NCBI RefSeq assembly: GCF_031127875.1
Contig: NZ_JARXIA010000011.1
Coordinates: 1 to 64,000, forward strand
Length of the DNA: 64,000 bases
Source: Pelagicoccus sp. SDUM812005
GTDB lineage: Bacteria; Verrucomicrobiota; Verrucomicrobiia; Opitutales; Opitutaceae
Direction: 5' to 3'
Made by a program: the position numbers and the translations under genes. Of this stretch, positions 39,219 through 48,709 are shown in pieces (position 1 is the first letter of the stretch; every line of letters starts with the position of its first letter). The notes below the pieces were generated by a model. It did no database searches. It saw only the letters and a list, made by a program, of their open reading frames with translations, and had not been told where the DNA came from.

Positions 39219-39497
39219 AGACAGGGGGGATGGGTTAGATTGGGTATATAGAGTCGCATGATCGGGCTCATTAGAGAGAGAAGCTGTCTTGGCTGAGAAT
39301 TCAACGTGAATCCGTTCGCTGCTGCCGGATAAAGGGCTGACAGTAAATCATATGCGGGCAGGGGCGGGCGAATCGAGCTCGAGGTCCTTCCTTTCCCTGG
39401 CCGGAGCGGGGCTGGGCTTGTATCCAGAGGGCGGGCACTGGTCGCGCGCGGAAGCGTTTCGCGGCAAGGCCCTTTGTTGGATCGCTGCCTCGGCGCA
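39219..39497. other. Region between pyc and tRNA-Leu, no gene seen
   Basis: About 280 bp of noncoding DNA. It must hold the pyc promoter (minus strand). One copy of the heptamer GTATCCA lies here at 39420-39426, outside any gene. I see no conserved RNA or ORF with supporting signals. Confidence 0.4.
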
Positions 39498-39528
39498 CAA
39501 AAAAAACCGCGGCAATCGCGGTTTTTAA
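39498..39528 (-). terminator. Intrinsic terminator of tRNA-Leu (CAG)
   Basis: On the minus strand: AAACCGCG, loop ATTGC, CGCGGTTT, then a T run. It starts a few bases after the encoded CCA of the tRNA. Confidence 0.88.
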
Positions 39529-39531
39529 AAG

Positions 39532-39616
39532 TGGTGCCCAGAAGAGGACTCGAACCTCCACGCCTCGCGGCACATGAACCTGAATCATGCGTGTCTACCA
39601 ATTCCACCACCTGGGC
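39532..39616 (-). tRNA. tRNA-Leu (CAG anticodon)
   Basis: Class II tRNA with a long variable arm. Acceptor GCCCAGG/TCTGGGC, D-arm sequence GGTGGAATTGGTAGAC, anticodon stem CATGA/TCATG around the loop TTCAGGT (anticodon CAG), T loop GGTTCGAGTCC. The discriminator is A and CCA is encoded. It reads CTG codons. Confidence 0.95.
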
Positions 39617-39726
39617 AGGTGTTGAGAAGGGCGAAACGAAAAATGAATTGGCGGCGGTGCGCAAGCTGGAATTTGCGGGAGTGGCGATGTTGCGCGGAGC
39701 CCGGGCGAGGCGGAGCCTTTGGCCGG

Positions 39727-39891
39727 CTATTTGTGGGCGGCCTTGGGCTTGGTGGCTCCGCAGCCGCAGCTGCCTGCGCAGGAGGATCCGCTGGCGGCCT
39801 TGCGTCGCTTGAGCAGGTAGCGTCGGCCGAGGTAGGCTCCGGCAAGGAGTACGATCAGGGCGACGACGAGAGGTTCTGCGGTGCTTTCCAT
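39727..39891 (-). CDS. FeoB-associated Cys-rich membrane protein
   Basis: A 54-residue protein starting at ATG 39891: one N-terminal membrane helix (about residues 8-20), a basic segment GRRYLLKRRK, and a Cys-rich tail with Cys38, Cys42 and Cys44. This layout, and its position divergent from feoA-feoB with an 86-bp shared region, fit the small FeoB-associated Cys-rich proteins of bacterial ferrous iron systems. The cysteines may bind iron or form a redox gate at the FeoB pore, which is inference. The reading frame is open further upstream, but that part lacks coding character. Confidence 0.8.
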   Translation of the reverse strand: MESTAEPLVVALIVLLAGAYLGRRYLLKRRKAASGSSCAGSCGCGATKPKAAHK

Positions 39892-39977
39892 TTGTCCAAA
39901 ATGCAAGTTGACTTCCGCTAATCTATACTGAAACTCGGTCTCAACAAGCATCAAATCCTTAAACGCAGCATAAAAAA

Positions 39978-40205
39978 TTGAAAACGCTAAACGATCTAAC
40001 CCAGGGACAGTCTGCTCGCATCGCGTGTTACATGCCGAAGTTTTCGGCGGCGAGGCGCTTGATGGAGTTGGGCTTGATGCCTGGCACGACGGTTCGTTTC
40101 GTGAAGGCGGCCCCGCTGGGGGATCCAATTGCGCTGGAGGTGGACGGTCGGCATCTGAGCCTCCGTCGCGAGGATGCGGCGAAGATCACGGTGCAGGCGC
40201 TTTAG
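39978..40205 (+). CDS. feoA: Ferrous iron transport protein A
   Basis: A 75-residue SH3-like cytoplasmic protein required for FeoB-mediated Fe2+ uptake. RRLMELGLMPGTTVRFVKAAPLGDPIALEV is the family core. Translation starts at TTG 39978 (MKTLNDLTQG). feoB begins 26 bp downstream. I searched the 86-bp upstream region for a Fur box and found only a weak, non-consensus dyad (TGAAAC...GTCTCA, 39928-39942). Confidence 0.94.
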   Translation: MKTLNDLTQGQSARIACYMPKFSAARRLMELGLMPGTTVRFVKAAPLGDPIALEVDGRHLSLRREDAAKITVQAL

Positions 40206-40231
40206 CTTTCGAGTCTCGACGTATTTAGATT

Positions 40232-42454
40232 GTGGCAACTGAAAATATCCCGTCTGAGGGCGGAATGGTACGAATCGCTCTTCTCGGAAATCCGAACACA
40301 GGTAAGAGCACCCTTTTCAATTGCCTCACGGGGCTTCGCCAGAAGGTCGGCAACTATCCGGGCGTAACGGTCCAGCGCAAGGTGGGGCGCATGATCTACG
40401 GCAAGAACATCGCTGAGATCATCGACTTGCCCGGCACCTACAGCTTGGCGGCGGATTCGCCGGACGAGCGTGTGGTGGTGGATGCTTTGCTGGGCGAGAT
40501 GGAGACGGTGGAACGTCCGGACTTGGTGCTGTTTATCGCGGACGCGACGAACCTGCAGCGCAACTTGTTCCTCGCCTACCAGACTGCCCAGCTGGGAATT
40601 CCCATGGTGGTGGCGGTGAATCATTGGGATTCGGCTCGCAAAAAGAACATCAGGATCGACATCGCGGGCTTGAAGCAGGCTTTGGGTGTTCCGGTGGTGC
40701 CGATTTCGGCTGCCCGGGCGGAAGGCATCACCGAGCTGAAGGAAGTGGTAGCGGCGGCTTTGGTATCCAAGCCGCACTTGATCGAGGCGAAATGGCCGGA
40801 GTCGGTGGAAAAGGCCTTGGATGCGGCGCGAGCGGCGCTGCCGGAATCGGTGCGCGGCTTGGCGTCGCGGGCTGTCTTGCATCGTAGCGTTTTCGACGAG
40901 GACCGCAGCTTTTTCGTGCGGCATGGAGTCTCGCCACAGCAAGCTTCTGCGGCGATCGATGCTGGTCGCCAAATGCTTTTCAAGGGCGGCTTGAATCCGG
41001 GCAATGCGGAGACGGTGCTTCTCTATCGCGAGATCAAGGAGCGAATCGCTCCGTGTATTGAAATCGATACTACGCGTTCGAGCAGCGGGAGCGAGTCGAT
41101 CGACTCGATCTTGACCCATAAGGTTTGGGGCTTGTTCGCGTTTCTAGGCCTGATGTACGTGGTGTTCCAGTCGGTCTACAGTTGGGCAGGGCCCTTCATG
41201 GACCTGATCGACGCCGGCAAGGGAATGATCCAAGATCAGGTGGGCAGCTGGCTCGTCCAATGGCCGATGCTGCAGAGCCTGGCCACCGACGGCATCGTGG
41301 AAGGTGTCGGCGCGGTGTTCATCTTTTTGCCACAGATTTTGATCCTGTTTTTCTTCATCACTTTGTTGGAGGATACTGGATACATGGCGAGAGCGGCCTT
41401 TTTGATGGATAAGCTCTTTAGCTGGTGCGGATTGTCGGGAAAGAGTTTCGTGCCGCTGCTTTCGAGCTACGCTTGCGCGATCCCGGGTGTGATGGCGACG
41501 CGTACGATTCAGGATCCGAAGGCTCGAATCATTACGATCCTGCTGGCTCCGTTCATGAGCTGTTCGGCTCGCTTGCCGGTTTACGTTTTGATGATCGGGG
41601 CTTTTATCGAGCCGAGCTATGGGGCCGCTGTAGCGGGAGCGACCTTGTTCGCGATGCACTTCGTGGGGCTCTTGGTTGCGATGCCGTTCGTGTATGTGGC
41701 GAACAAATACATCCTGAAGATTCCGCCTCAGACCTTCGTGTTGGAGATGCCTTCCTATCAGGTCCCGAAGGTGCGCGACGTTTTGCTGCGCATGTATAAT
41801 CAGGGCAAGGAGTTCGTGAAGAATGCCGGTACGGTGATCTTTGCGATCACGATCGTGATTTGGGCGCTCTTGTATTTCCCGCGCAGCGAGGAGGTGGCCG
41901 AGTCCGTGACTGCTGATTTCGCGGCGGCCCAGGCTTCGGAGTTGGGTGTCGAGCAGGCTGAAGCGCTGGCCTTGCTCGAGTCGGACGAGGAGCTGGCCGA
42001 TGCTTTGGATCGCAGGATCGCGTCGGCCTACGTCGAGCAGAGCTACCTAGGACGTATTGGAAAAACAGTACAGCCGGTGTTTGCTTGGGCGGGATTCGAC
42101 TGGAAGATCACGGTAGGCGTGATCGCGAGTTTCCCGGCCCGCGAGGTGATTATCTCGACGCTCGGCATTATCTATAGCCTCGGGGGCGATGTGGACGAGG
42201 AGAGCGGCGATTTGCGCGACGTGATGGCGAACCAGAAATGGCAGGAAGGGGAGAAAGCGGGGCAGCCGATCTTTACCATTCCAGTGGTTTCGGCGATCAT
42301 GGTCTTCTTTGCCCTTTGCCAGCAGTGCGGCGCCACGGTGGCGGTGATTTCTCAGGAGACGAGCTGGAGGTATGGCCTGTTCTCTTTCGTCTTCATGACG
42401 ACTCTAGCGTGGATCGCGGCAATCGTGGTTTACCAAGTGGGCAGTTTATTGTGA
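40232..42454 (+). CDS. feoB: Ferrous iron transporter B
   Basis: A 740-residue Fe2+ transporter with an N-terminal G-protein domain and C-terminal membrane core. G1 is GNPNTGKST (19-27), the G2/G3 region is GVTVQRKVG...DLPGTYSL, and G4 (usually NxxD) appears around VVAVNHWD. A helical spacer (about 175-275) leads to two Gate-type membrane halves, including LSSYACAIPGVMATRTI, the conserved Cys-containing pore motif. GTG start at 40232. It forms the iron module with feoA and the divergent Cys-rich protein. Confidence 0.97.
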   Translation: MATENIPSEGGMVRIALLGNPNTGKSTLFNCLTGLRQKVGNYPGVTVQRKVGRMIYGKNIAEIIDLPGTYSLAADSPDERVVVDALLGEMETVERPDLVLFIADATNLQRNLFLAYQTAQLGIPMVVAVNHWDSARKKNIRIDIAGLKQALGVPVVPISAARAEGITELKEVVAAALVSKPHLIEAKWPESVEKALDAARAALPESVRGLASRAVLHRSVFDEDRSFFVRHGVSPQQASAAIDAGRQMLFKGGLNPGNAETVLLYREIKERIAPCIEIDTTRSSSGSESIDSILTHKVWGLFAFLGLMYVVFQSVYSWAGPFMDLIDAGKGMIQDQVGSWLVQWPMLQSLATDGIVEGVGAVFIFLPQILILFFFITLLEDTGYMARAAFLMDKLFSWCGLSGKSFVPLLSSYACAIPGVMATRTIQDPKARIITILLAPFMSCSARLPVYVLMIGAFIEPSYGAAVAGATLFAMHFVGLLVAMPFVYVANKYILKIPPQTFVLEMPSYQVPKVRDVLLRMYNQGKEFVKNAGTVIFAITIVIWALLYFPRSEEVAESVTADFAAAQASELGVEQAEALALLESDEELADALDRRIASAYVEQSYLGRIGKTVQPVFAWAGFDWKITVGVIASFPAREVIISTLGIIYSLGGDVDEESGDLRDVMANQKWQEGEKAGQPIFTIPVVSAIMVFFALCQQCGATVAVISQETSWRYGLFSFVFMTTLAWIAAIVVYQVGSLL

Positions 42455-42543
42455 CGATGAACGCGCAAGCTTGCAGGGAGGAGCGGGAGGTTTCCGCTGC
42501 TCTGAGGCTCTGCTTGAGCTGAAAGTTCCGAGCTACAGCGAAG

Positions 42544-43641
42544 ATGGCAGGGATCGAGCAGTTAGGAGTGAACGCTTTTAGGCGGCGGCTTGTAGCTGGC
42601 TCCTTTCCGGTGTATCCAGATTTGGATGCCGCTCTGGCGGGCTTGCAGTTCGTGCAGGCGGATCCGATCCGCTGTCCGGCGCGGGCCCAGGATTTGATGT
42701 TGCGACAGCGGGTGGCTGCTTATCTGGCCGGGGATTTGGAGGCTCGTTTTCCGGAGATGTCGGCGGAGGAGGGCTATCTTTTCGCTTATGGCATTATGAC
42801 TCCTGAACTTTGGCGAAGCGTGCGCGGCGGAGGTAGGGCGAAGCTGGACAAGTTGGAGCGTGCTGTGCTGGACGCGGTCGGAGAGTGGGGCGAGGCGCAT
42901 CCGCGAGACTTGGACGAGCGTTTCGGCACGGCGTCGGTGCGGAACTATTGGGGCGGCAAGTCGAAGGCGAGCAAGCGGGTTTTGGAGGATTTGCATGACG
43001 CTGGCCTCTTGCGGGTTTGCCGGCGTGAGAAAGGGGTGCGGGTTTATCAGGTGCCGCCGGCGAGCGATGCTTCGGAATTGTCGCCGCGTGAGCGCTACCG
43101 CAGTCTTCTCCTTGCTACGGCTCACGTCTTTGGACCGACCTCGGCTCGCTTTTTGATTTCGGAGCTCGGCTACCATCGGAGTTTGCTGGCGGCGCGGCGC
43201 GAACGCCTGGAGGTTTTGGACGGTTTACGGGAGGAAGGCATTCTGCAGGAGCTGGTGGTGGAAGGGGTATCTTATGTTTGGATACGCGACGAATGGATGA
43301 ATGAGGAAGTGCCGGAGCGGGCGCGGATTTTAGCCCCTTTCGATCCCTTGGTGCGAAATCGGGAGCGCTTCGAGCAGGTTTGGGGGTGGACCTATCGTTT
43401 CGAGGCGTACGTGCCCGCGGCGAAGCGGGAGCGGGGTTATTACGCGATGCCGCTGCTCTGGAAGGATCGGGTTCTGGGGTGGGCGAACGCGAAGGTGGAG
43501 GCGGGGCACTTGAAGGTGGCGCTTGGATACGTGGGCAAGCGTCCTCGCGAGAAGGCGTTTCGCTTGGCAGTGGAGAATGAGGTGGAAGCGCTGGCCAAGT
43601 TCCTTGGGCTTGGGAGCGGGGCTTGGGAGCTCGCGTTTTAG
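42544..43641 (+). CDS. Winged-helix protein of the YcaQ (HTH_42) family
   Basis: A 365-residue protein of the YcaQ/AlkX-like family, DNA glycosylases that unhook interstrand crosslinks and share a tandem winged-helix fold. The motif LQFVQADPIRCPARAQD near residue 35 corresponds to the active-site QxD region, and the C-terminal LAPFDPLVRNRERFEQVWGW and YYAMPLLWKDRVLGWA segments are strongly conserved. Biochemical activity is known for E. coli YcaQ; for this divergent relative it is inferred. It follows feoB by 89 bp without obvious functional link. Confidence 0.87.
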   Translation: MAGIEQLGVNAFRRRLVAGSFPVYPDLDAALAGLQFVQADPIRCPARAQDLMLRQRVAAYLAGDLEARFPEMSAEEGYLFAYGIMTPELWRSVRGGGRAKLDKLERAVLDAVGEWGEAHPRDLDERFGTASVRNYWGGKSKASKRVLEDLHDAGLLRVCRREKGVRVYQVPPASDASELSPRERYRSLLLATAHVFGPTSARFLISELGYHRSLLAARRERLEVLDGLREEGILQELVVEGVSYVWIRDEWMNEEVPERARILAPFDPLVRNRERFEQVWGWTYRFEAYVPAAKRERGYYAMPLLWKDRVLGWANAKVEAGHLKVALGYVGKRPREKAFRLAVENEVEALAKFLGLGSGAWELAF

Positions 43642-43707
43642 TTGGATCGACTTCCCGATTGGCGACGGAGAAGGGGCGTTGCTGCTGTATCGGTTTTCTG
43701 AATGCAC

Positions 43708-43739
43708 GAAAAAGCCGCGACCCTGGCGGGACGCGGCTT
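43708..43739 (-). terminator. Terminator of the first DUF481 gene
   Basis: AAGCCGCG and CGCGGCTT flank a 12-base loop. On the minus strand a TTTTT run follows. It lies between the convergent ycaQ-like and DUF481 genes and probably serves both. Confidence 0.88.
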
Positions 43740-43772
43740 GTGGTTTTATAAAATTGTTTTGGAAGGAAGGGC

Positions 43773-44792
43773 TTAGAGCCACTTCAGCACCATGCGAACG
43801 TAGTAGGTGGTATCGAGTTCCTTCTCGGTTCCGATGACTTCGCTGTTGTAGTCGAAGTTAACGCCGGTACGGATGCTCCATCCTTCGGACTTGAGCGGCA
43901 AGTTGAGGCTCGAGTCGTAGACGAGGCGGAAGTTGCCGAAGTCTTCGAGGGTTGGCGTGTAGGTCGCGCGGTTGGTCCAAGTGCCCCACTTGAAGGTTTC
44001 CTTGTGGGAGAGGCCGAGGTCGAAGCTGGCGGCGCTTAGGTCAGTCTTGACGCCGTAGTTCTCGGAGAGGTAACCGAGACCGGCACGCATGCTGAGCTTG
44101 CGGGTGTCGGTATCGGAGAAGACGTATCCGAAACCAGCTGCTACGGTGAAGAACTGGTCGATGTCCTTGATGGCGTCGTAACCGAACTCGGTGCGTACGT
44201 ACCAGTTGTAGCTTTTGCCGAAGTTGTTGGAGTAGTCGACTCCGCCGCGGGCCTCGTCGGCGCTCTTGTCGCCGTCTACTTCCTGGAAGTTGGCGCGTGC
44301 AAAGAAAGCGAGGGTGTCTTGCTGGCCGGCTAGGGTGGCGCGGAATTGCGTGCCCATGCCAGTGGAGTCCTTGTTGCCTGATTTGCCGGTGAGGTCGAAG
44401 GCTGCTTCATAGGCCCACTTGCGCTCGGCGGCGATTTGGGTGGGGCTCTTTTGGCCGGGCATCCAGGTTTCGTCGATGGAAGCGACGGTGCTGGTTATGG
44501 TGCCGTTGGCGCCTCGTACGACGAGGGTTCCGCCTTGGCCGCTTACGGGACCTTGGACCACGGTGCCGTCTTCGAGGGAGAGGGCGACGTCTTCGTCGGT
44601 GTTGATCGACTCGACCAGCTTTTGGTCGATGGTGATCTTGCCCGCGAAGTCCGTCTTGACGGTGATCTTGCCGCCATCGATGCCGAGGATCTTACCGGTG
44701 ATGGTAGAGCCGTCGGTGGTGACGATCGTGTCTGCTGATGCGGCACTTACGAGAAGGGCTGCGGCTGCGCTGAGAACTGATACTAGTTTCAT
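43773..44792 (-). CDS. DUF481-type envelope protein (paralogue 1)
   Basis: A 339-residue exported protein with signal peptide (1-20). An N-terminal beta repeat region follows (DGSTITGKILGIDGGKITV, then FAGKITI), and a C-terminal DUF481-like beta domain has alternating aromatic strands ending in an aliphatic C-terminus (MVLKWL), as in outer-membrane barrels. The second protein of this layout is encoded at 59643. The function of DUF481 is unknown; an outer-membrane location is inferred. ATG 44792 is chosen because it begins a clean signal peptide. Confidence 0.83.
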   Translation of the reverse strand: MKLVSVLSAAAALLVSAASADTIVTTDGSTITGKILGIDGGKITVKTDFAGKITIDQKLVESINTDEDVALSLEDGTVVQGPVSGQGGTLVVRGANGTITSTVASIDETWMPGQKSPTQIAAERKWAYEAAFDLTGKSGNKDSTGMGTQFRATLAGQQDTLAFFARANFQEVDGDKSADEARGGVDYSNNFGKSYNWYVRTEFGYDAIKDIDQFFTVAAGFGYVFSDTDTRKLSMRAGLGYLSENYGVKTDLSAASFDLGLSHKETFKWGTWTNRATYTPTLEDFGNFRLVYDSSLNLPLKSEGWSIRTGVNFDYNSEVIGTEKELDTTYYVRMVLKWL

Positions 44793-45045
44793 GATTGTAG
44801 TAGGTATTGTGAAGATTGCTGGGTCAAACAAAGGGCAAAGACGTAAAAGTCCAGTAATAGATCGATGTTTCCTCGGTTTGTAGTTCGCGAGTTTGGATGG
44901 AGGCGGGGCTGGGAAATGTCACAAATATTTGAGTCCTTTTTTTTGAGGCTCCATGGGGCGAGGGTGGAAAAGGTGGCGGGAGAATTCGTTTGGCGCGGCG
45001 CAGTCCGGCTCCTACTGTCCGCGTTTCCAACTGGGAAAGGCCCAT

Positions 45046-45870
45046 ATGACAGAACAACTTGAAGCAATTTGGAAATCACTCCGGGAGGAAGCGGAAGCTG
45101 CCGCGGACTCGGAGCGGTTGTTGGTGGCCTATCTGCAGGAGACGATCCTCGGGCAAAAGTCCTTGGAGGCGGCCTTGAGCTACACGCTGGCCTCCAAGCT
45201 GAAGGACGAGATCTTGCCGAGTATCACCCTGCGCGACCTTTTCCTGGAGATTTTCGAGGAGGACGAAAAGTTGCGGGAGGCGATCCGCATCGACTTGCAA
45301 GCGGTTCGCGAGCGGGATCCGGCGGCGAACGGCTACCTTTCGCCGTTCTTGTTTTTCAAGGGCTTCAGCGCCTTGTCCGCCTATCGTTTCGCGAACCACC
45401 TTTGGTACGACGAGCGTCGGCCGCTGGCGCTCTACCTCCAGTCGCTCATTTCGAGGACGTTTGGGGTGGATATCCATCCGGCCGCGACGATCGGCAAGGG
45501 GATCTTGATCGACCATGCTACGGGCGTGGTGATCGGGGAAACTGCGGTGGTGGGGGACAATGTCTCGCTGCTGCACAACGTGACCTTGGGCGGCACCGGC
45601 AAGGAGCGTGGCGATCGTCACCCGAAGGTGGGCAACGGCGTTCTGATCGCTGCTGGGGCGAAAGTCTTGGGCAACATCACGATCGGCGAGGGCGCGAAGA
45701 TCGGCGCCGGCAGCGTGGTGCTGCGCTCGGTGAAGCCGCATTGCACGGTGGTGGGCGTGCCGGCCAAAGCGGTGGGCACCTGCGGGGAGTCCTCTCCGGC
45801 GCTGGGCATGAACCAGCAGATCGACGGCGGAGACGCCTTGAGCGAAGAGCCGCTCGACTACCAAGTTTAG
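45046..45870 (+). CDS. cysE: Serine O-acetyltransferase
   Basis: First step of cysteine synthesis: acetyl-CoA plus serine to O-acetylserine. 274 residues. An N-terminal helical bundle is followed by a left-handed beta helix of hexapeptide repeats, with the catalytic His in IDHATGVVIGE (about nt 45510) and the RHPKVG loop (about nt 45620). The C-terminal tail, where cysteine feedback often acts, is longer than usual and acidic. ATG 45046 has a purine-rich GGGAAAGG before it. A strong terminator follows, so it is monocistronic. Confidence 0.96.
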   Translation: MTEQLEAIWKSLREEAEAAADSERLLVAYLQETILGQKSLEAALSYTLASKLKDEILPSITLRDLFLEIFEEDEKLREAIRIDLQAVRERDPAANGYLSPFLFFKGFSALSAYRFANHLWYDERRPLALYLQSLISRTFGVDIHPAATIGKGILIDHATGVVIGETAVVGDNVSLLHNVTLGGTGKERGDRHPKVGNGVLIAAGAKVLGNITIGEGAKIGAGSVVLRSVKPHCTVVGVPAKAVGTCGESSPALGMNQQIDGGDALSEEPLDYQV

Positions 45871-45911
45871 CTGTCGGCTGAACCAATTGGTATAGAATAT
45901 TTGAATACAAG

Positions 45912-45943
45912 AAGGGCAGCGACCGAGGTCGCTGCCCTTTTTT
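45912..45943 (+). terminator. Intrinsic terminator after cysE
   Basis: AGGGCAGCGAC, loop CGAG, GTCGCTGCCCT, then TTTTT: an 11-bp perfect stem. It also lies downstream of the convergent small lipoprotein gene. Confidence 0.94.
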
Positions 45944-45964
45944 GTGGTTGGATTGGATGGTTCG

Positions 45965-46168
45965 TTAGTTGGTGGCGTCCTTCACGCCGTCGGCGATTTC
46001 GTCGCCCGCTTCCTTGAGCTCGTCGCCGGCTTCCTTGCCAGCTTCCTTCACTTCGTCCGCGGCTTCTTCGAGGTTGTCGCCGACCTCGCTGTCGCTGCAG
46101 CCGACGAAGGCGAAGAGGGATGCGGAAGCGAGCAAGCTCGCGAGTAGTGCTTTGATGGTGTTTTTCAT
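45965..46168 (-). CDS. Small amphipathic lipoprotein
   Basis: A 67-residue protein with a lipoprotein signal ending FVGC (Cys24). The mature part is Ala/Glu/Asp/Lys-rich with repeated EAGDE and EAGKEAG units, predicted as one long amphipathic helix, like entericidin/LEA-type stress lipoproteins. It is the last of three same-strand genes (DUF1328, MscS, this one) with 41-49 bp spacing, which suggests an envelope or osmotic stress unit. No specific function is assigned. Confidence 0.72.
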   Translation of the reverse strand: MKNTIKALLASLLASASLFAFVGCSDSEVGDNLEEAADEVKEAGKEAGDELKEAGDEIADGVKDATN

Positions 46169-46209
46169 AGTATGTATGGTTGGATGTTTTTGTATGACGT
46201 TGGCCTGGC

Positions 46210-47118
46210 TCAAGCTTGAGCGGCTTCGCGTTTTTCGATGTTGAGCGAAAGGGTGTCGCCGGTTTGCAGGGTACGGATCGGGAACGGGATCTCGATGTCG
46301 TGCTCGCGGTAGGCGGCTAGGATGGCGGTGACTCCATCGTGGATGGCGGCGAAGTAGGATTTGCTGCCGGGAAACTTAATCCAGTAGCGCACGGTGAGGT
46401 GGATGCTTGATTCGCCGAATTTGATGGCGAAGGCTTCGACGTCCTTGTGCGGGTGCAGCCAGTCGCCGCAGCGGGAGCGGATGGCTTCCTTTGCGACTTC
46501 GGCCGCGGCTTCGAGATCGGAATCGAAGGACACGCCGACTTCCAGCTCGATGCGGCGGGCTCCGGTTTGGGAGTAGTTGATGAGCTTGTTTTGGAAGACT
46601 TCCTTGTTTGGAATGATGATTCGCTGGCCGCTGAAGTTGACGAGGATGGAGTTGCGCAGGTTGAGGCTTTCGACATGCCCGAGCTCGCCGTGGGTTTCGA
46701 TGAGGTCCCCGTTCTTGAAAGGTTTGCGGATGCCCATGGTGATGCCGGCGATCAGGTTTTCGGCCAAGTCCTGGAAGGCGAAACCGAGGGCGATGCCGAC
46801 GATGCCGGCGCCGGCGAGCAGGCTGAGAACGGTCTTTTGCAGGCCGAGCACGCCGAGACCGATGAAGAGTCCGAGGAAGAGGATGAGGATCTTGAGGATG
46901 GTGGAGACCAGCTGGGCGATGGCTCCGGTGTCGAAGGCTCGAGCGAAGAGGCGTTTGGTCACGCGGCGACCGATGGAGGCCAAGGCGAAGAAGATCGCGA
47001 ATATGACGAGCGCGGCGACGGCGTTCGGCAGGTGGGCGACGAGCAGTTCGTACCAGCTGGCCAGCTTTTCGATCAGGATGTGGTAGGCGTCTTCGAAGGA
47101 TGCGGAGGTGTCGTTCAT
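46210..47118 (-). CDS. Small-conductance mechanosensitive channel (MscS family)
   Basis: A 302-residue channel that opens under membrane tension to release solutes on hypo-osmotic shock. Three helices are seen (about residues 20-40, 60-85 and 92-125); the last, pore-lining one has the Gly/Ala-rich pattern LLAGAGIVGIALGFAFQDLAENLIAGI. The cytoplasmic beta domain begins at DLIETHGELGHVESLNLR, with the usual IIIPN segment and a C-terminal alpha/beta cage. It sits between the DUF1328 and small lipoprotein genes. Confidence 0.95.
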   Translation of the reverse strand: MNDTSASFEDAYHILIEKLASWYELLVAHLPNAVAALVIFAIFFALASIGRRVTKRLFARAFDTGAIAQLVSTILKILILFLGLFIGLGVLGLQKTVLSLLAGAGIVGIALGFAFQDLAENLIAGITMGIRKPFKNGDLIETHGELGHVESLNLRNSILVNFSGQRIIIPNKEVFQNKLINYSQTGARRIELEVGVSFDSDLEAAAEVAKEAIRSRCGDWLHPHKDVEAFAIKFGESSIHLTVRYWIKFPGSKSYFAAIHDGVTAILAAYREHDIEIPFPIRTLQTGDTLSLNIEKREAAQA

Positions 47119-47167
47119 CGTCTGTTTCGCTAGTTCGGGAGGAAGGGGCCGAGGGCGGGGCGTGCCT

Positions 47168-47332
47168 TTAAGTTTTTCGTATCATTTTGGTGATCATGGA
47201 GATAACGAAGAGGATCAGAAAGATAGCGAAGAGGATTTTGGCGAAGCCTGCTGCGGTGCCTGCCAAGCCGGAGAAGCCCAGCAGGGCGGCGATGACGGCG
47301 AGGGCCAGAAAGGTGAGTGACATTTGTAGCAT
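47168..47332 (-). CDS. DUF1328 family small membrane protein
   Basis: A 54-residue, two-helix protein (about residues 3-20 and 28-48), starting [17 protein letters not shown] and followed by [17 protein letters not shown], the DUF1328/YtjA pattern. Family members are often stress or sigma-S induced; their role is unknown. It is the first gene of the three-gene envelope cluster. An open frame extends upstream, but the family start is clearly at 47332. Confidence 0.88.
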   Translation of the reverse strand: MLQMSLTFLALAVIAALLGFSGLAGTAAGFAKILFAIFLILFVISMITKMIRKT

Positions 47333-47598
47333 GGCGTTGGTGGGTTGTTGTTGGTTTCGTGCAGGCTGCGGAGGATTGGCTCCGCTGAATCGTGCGTTTT
47401 GCAATGAATTCCCCCGTCGGTGGCTCCAGATGGCTCGGGAGCAGCGGACGGGAGCGTTCATCTGCGTGACCTTTCGCATTTGCTGCGCCAGCTGCCTTTG
47501 GAGAGGGAAAAGGGAGGTGGAGCGGGGCGGTGGGACAGCGAGGGAAATGCGGCGTATCGCGGCTTGATTCGGAGGGGCTCCTCCGTACAGTCCCGCCC

Positions 47599-48693
47599 AT
47601 GCCTAACACTTTCGGCAAGCTATTCACAATCAGTACCTGGGGCGAAAGCCATGGCGGCGGCGTAGGCGTCGTGATCGACGGTTGCCCTCCCAACCTGCCT
47701 CTCAGCGAAGCTGACATCCAGCCAGAGCTCGATCGCCGTCGTCCCGGACAGAGCGAAATCACGACTCCGCGCAAGGAGGCCGATCAGGTGCAGATCTTGT
47801 CCGGCGTCTACGAGGGCAAGACGACCGGTACCCCGATTTCCATGCTCGTCTTCAACAAGGACGCGCGTCCCGGAGCTTACTCCGAGATGAAGGAGAAATT
47901 TCGTCCATCCCACGCCGACTACACTTATCAAACCAAGTACGGGCACCGTAATCCGGAGGGCGGGGGACGTTCCTCGGCTCGCGAGACGATCGGTCGCGTG
48001 GCGGCGGGAGCGATTGCTAAGAAGATCTTGAAGCTGACTTCGTCGGTGGAAACGCTCGCCTACGTGACGCGCATCCATGACATCTCGATGCCGGAAGGCG
48101 TGGAAATTTCCGAGGAATCGATCGAGGCGAACATCGTGCGTTGCCCGGATGCGGCGACAGCTGAGTCCATGGTTGAACGCATCAAGGAAGCCCGTTCGAA
48201 GGGTGATTCCGTGGGCGGTGTCGTGGAATGCCGGATACGCAATCTTCCGGTTGGCTTGGGCGAGCCGGTTTTCGATCGTTTCGAGGCGGATCTCGGCAAG
48301 GCGATGCTTTCGCTTCCTGCAACGAAGGGCTTCGAGGTGGGCAGCGGTTTCGAGGGCACGCTGCTGAAGGGCTCCGAGCACAACGATCTTTTCGAAAAGC
48401 GCGACGGCAAGGTGCGCACCAAGACGAACCTTTCCGGCGGCGTGCAAGGCGGAATTACCAATGGGGAGGACGTCGTCTTCCGCGTGGCCTTCAAGCCGAC
48501 CGCAACCATCCTGCAAGAGCAGGCGACGGTGGATCTCGCCGGCGAGGAAACGACTTTGATGGGGCGCGGTCGCCATGATCCTTGCGTGGTTCCGCGCGCG
48601 ATCCCGATCGTGGAAGCGATGGCGAACTTGGTGATCGTGGACCACATGATGCGCCAGCACGCTCAGAATCGCCTCTTCACTTTCGAAGCTTAA
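47599..48693 (+). CDS. aroC: Chorismate synthase
   Basis: Last step of the shikimate pathway: 5-enolpyruvylshikimate-3-phosphate to chorismate, FMN-dependent. 364 residues. The N-terminal [16 protein letters not shown] contains the active-site His. [20 protein letters not shown] is the second signature, and the C-terminal [17 protein letters not shown] is the third. ATG 47599 gives MPNTFGKLF, the conserved N-terminus. A hypothetical gene follows after 16 bp. Confidence 0.97.
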   Translation: MPNTFGKLFTISTWGESHGGGVGVVIDGCPPNLPLSEADIQPELDRRRPGQSEITTPRKEADQVQILSGVYEGKTTGTPISMLVFNKDARPGAYSEMKEKFRPSHADYTYQTKYGHRNPEGGGRSSARETIGRVAAGAIAKKILKLTSSVETLAYVTRIHDISMPEGVEISEESIEANIVRCPDAATAESMVERIKEARSKGDSVGGVVECRIRNLPVGLGEPVFDRFEADLGKAMLSLPATKGFEVGSGFEGTLLKGSEHNDLFEKRDGKVRTKTNLSGGVQGGITNGEDVVFRVAFKPTATILQEQATVDLAGEETTLMGRGRHDPCVVPRAIPIVEAMANLVIVDHMMRQHAQNRLFTFEA

Positions 48694-48709
48694 AGCTCCG
48701 TTTCTAGCT

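Noticed and set aside
39892-39977. Fur box upstream of feoA
   Set aside because: No segment approaches the 19-bp consensus; only a weak 6-bp dyad is present.
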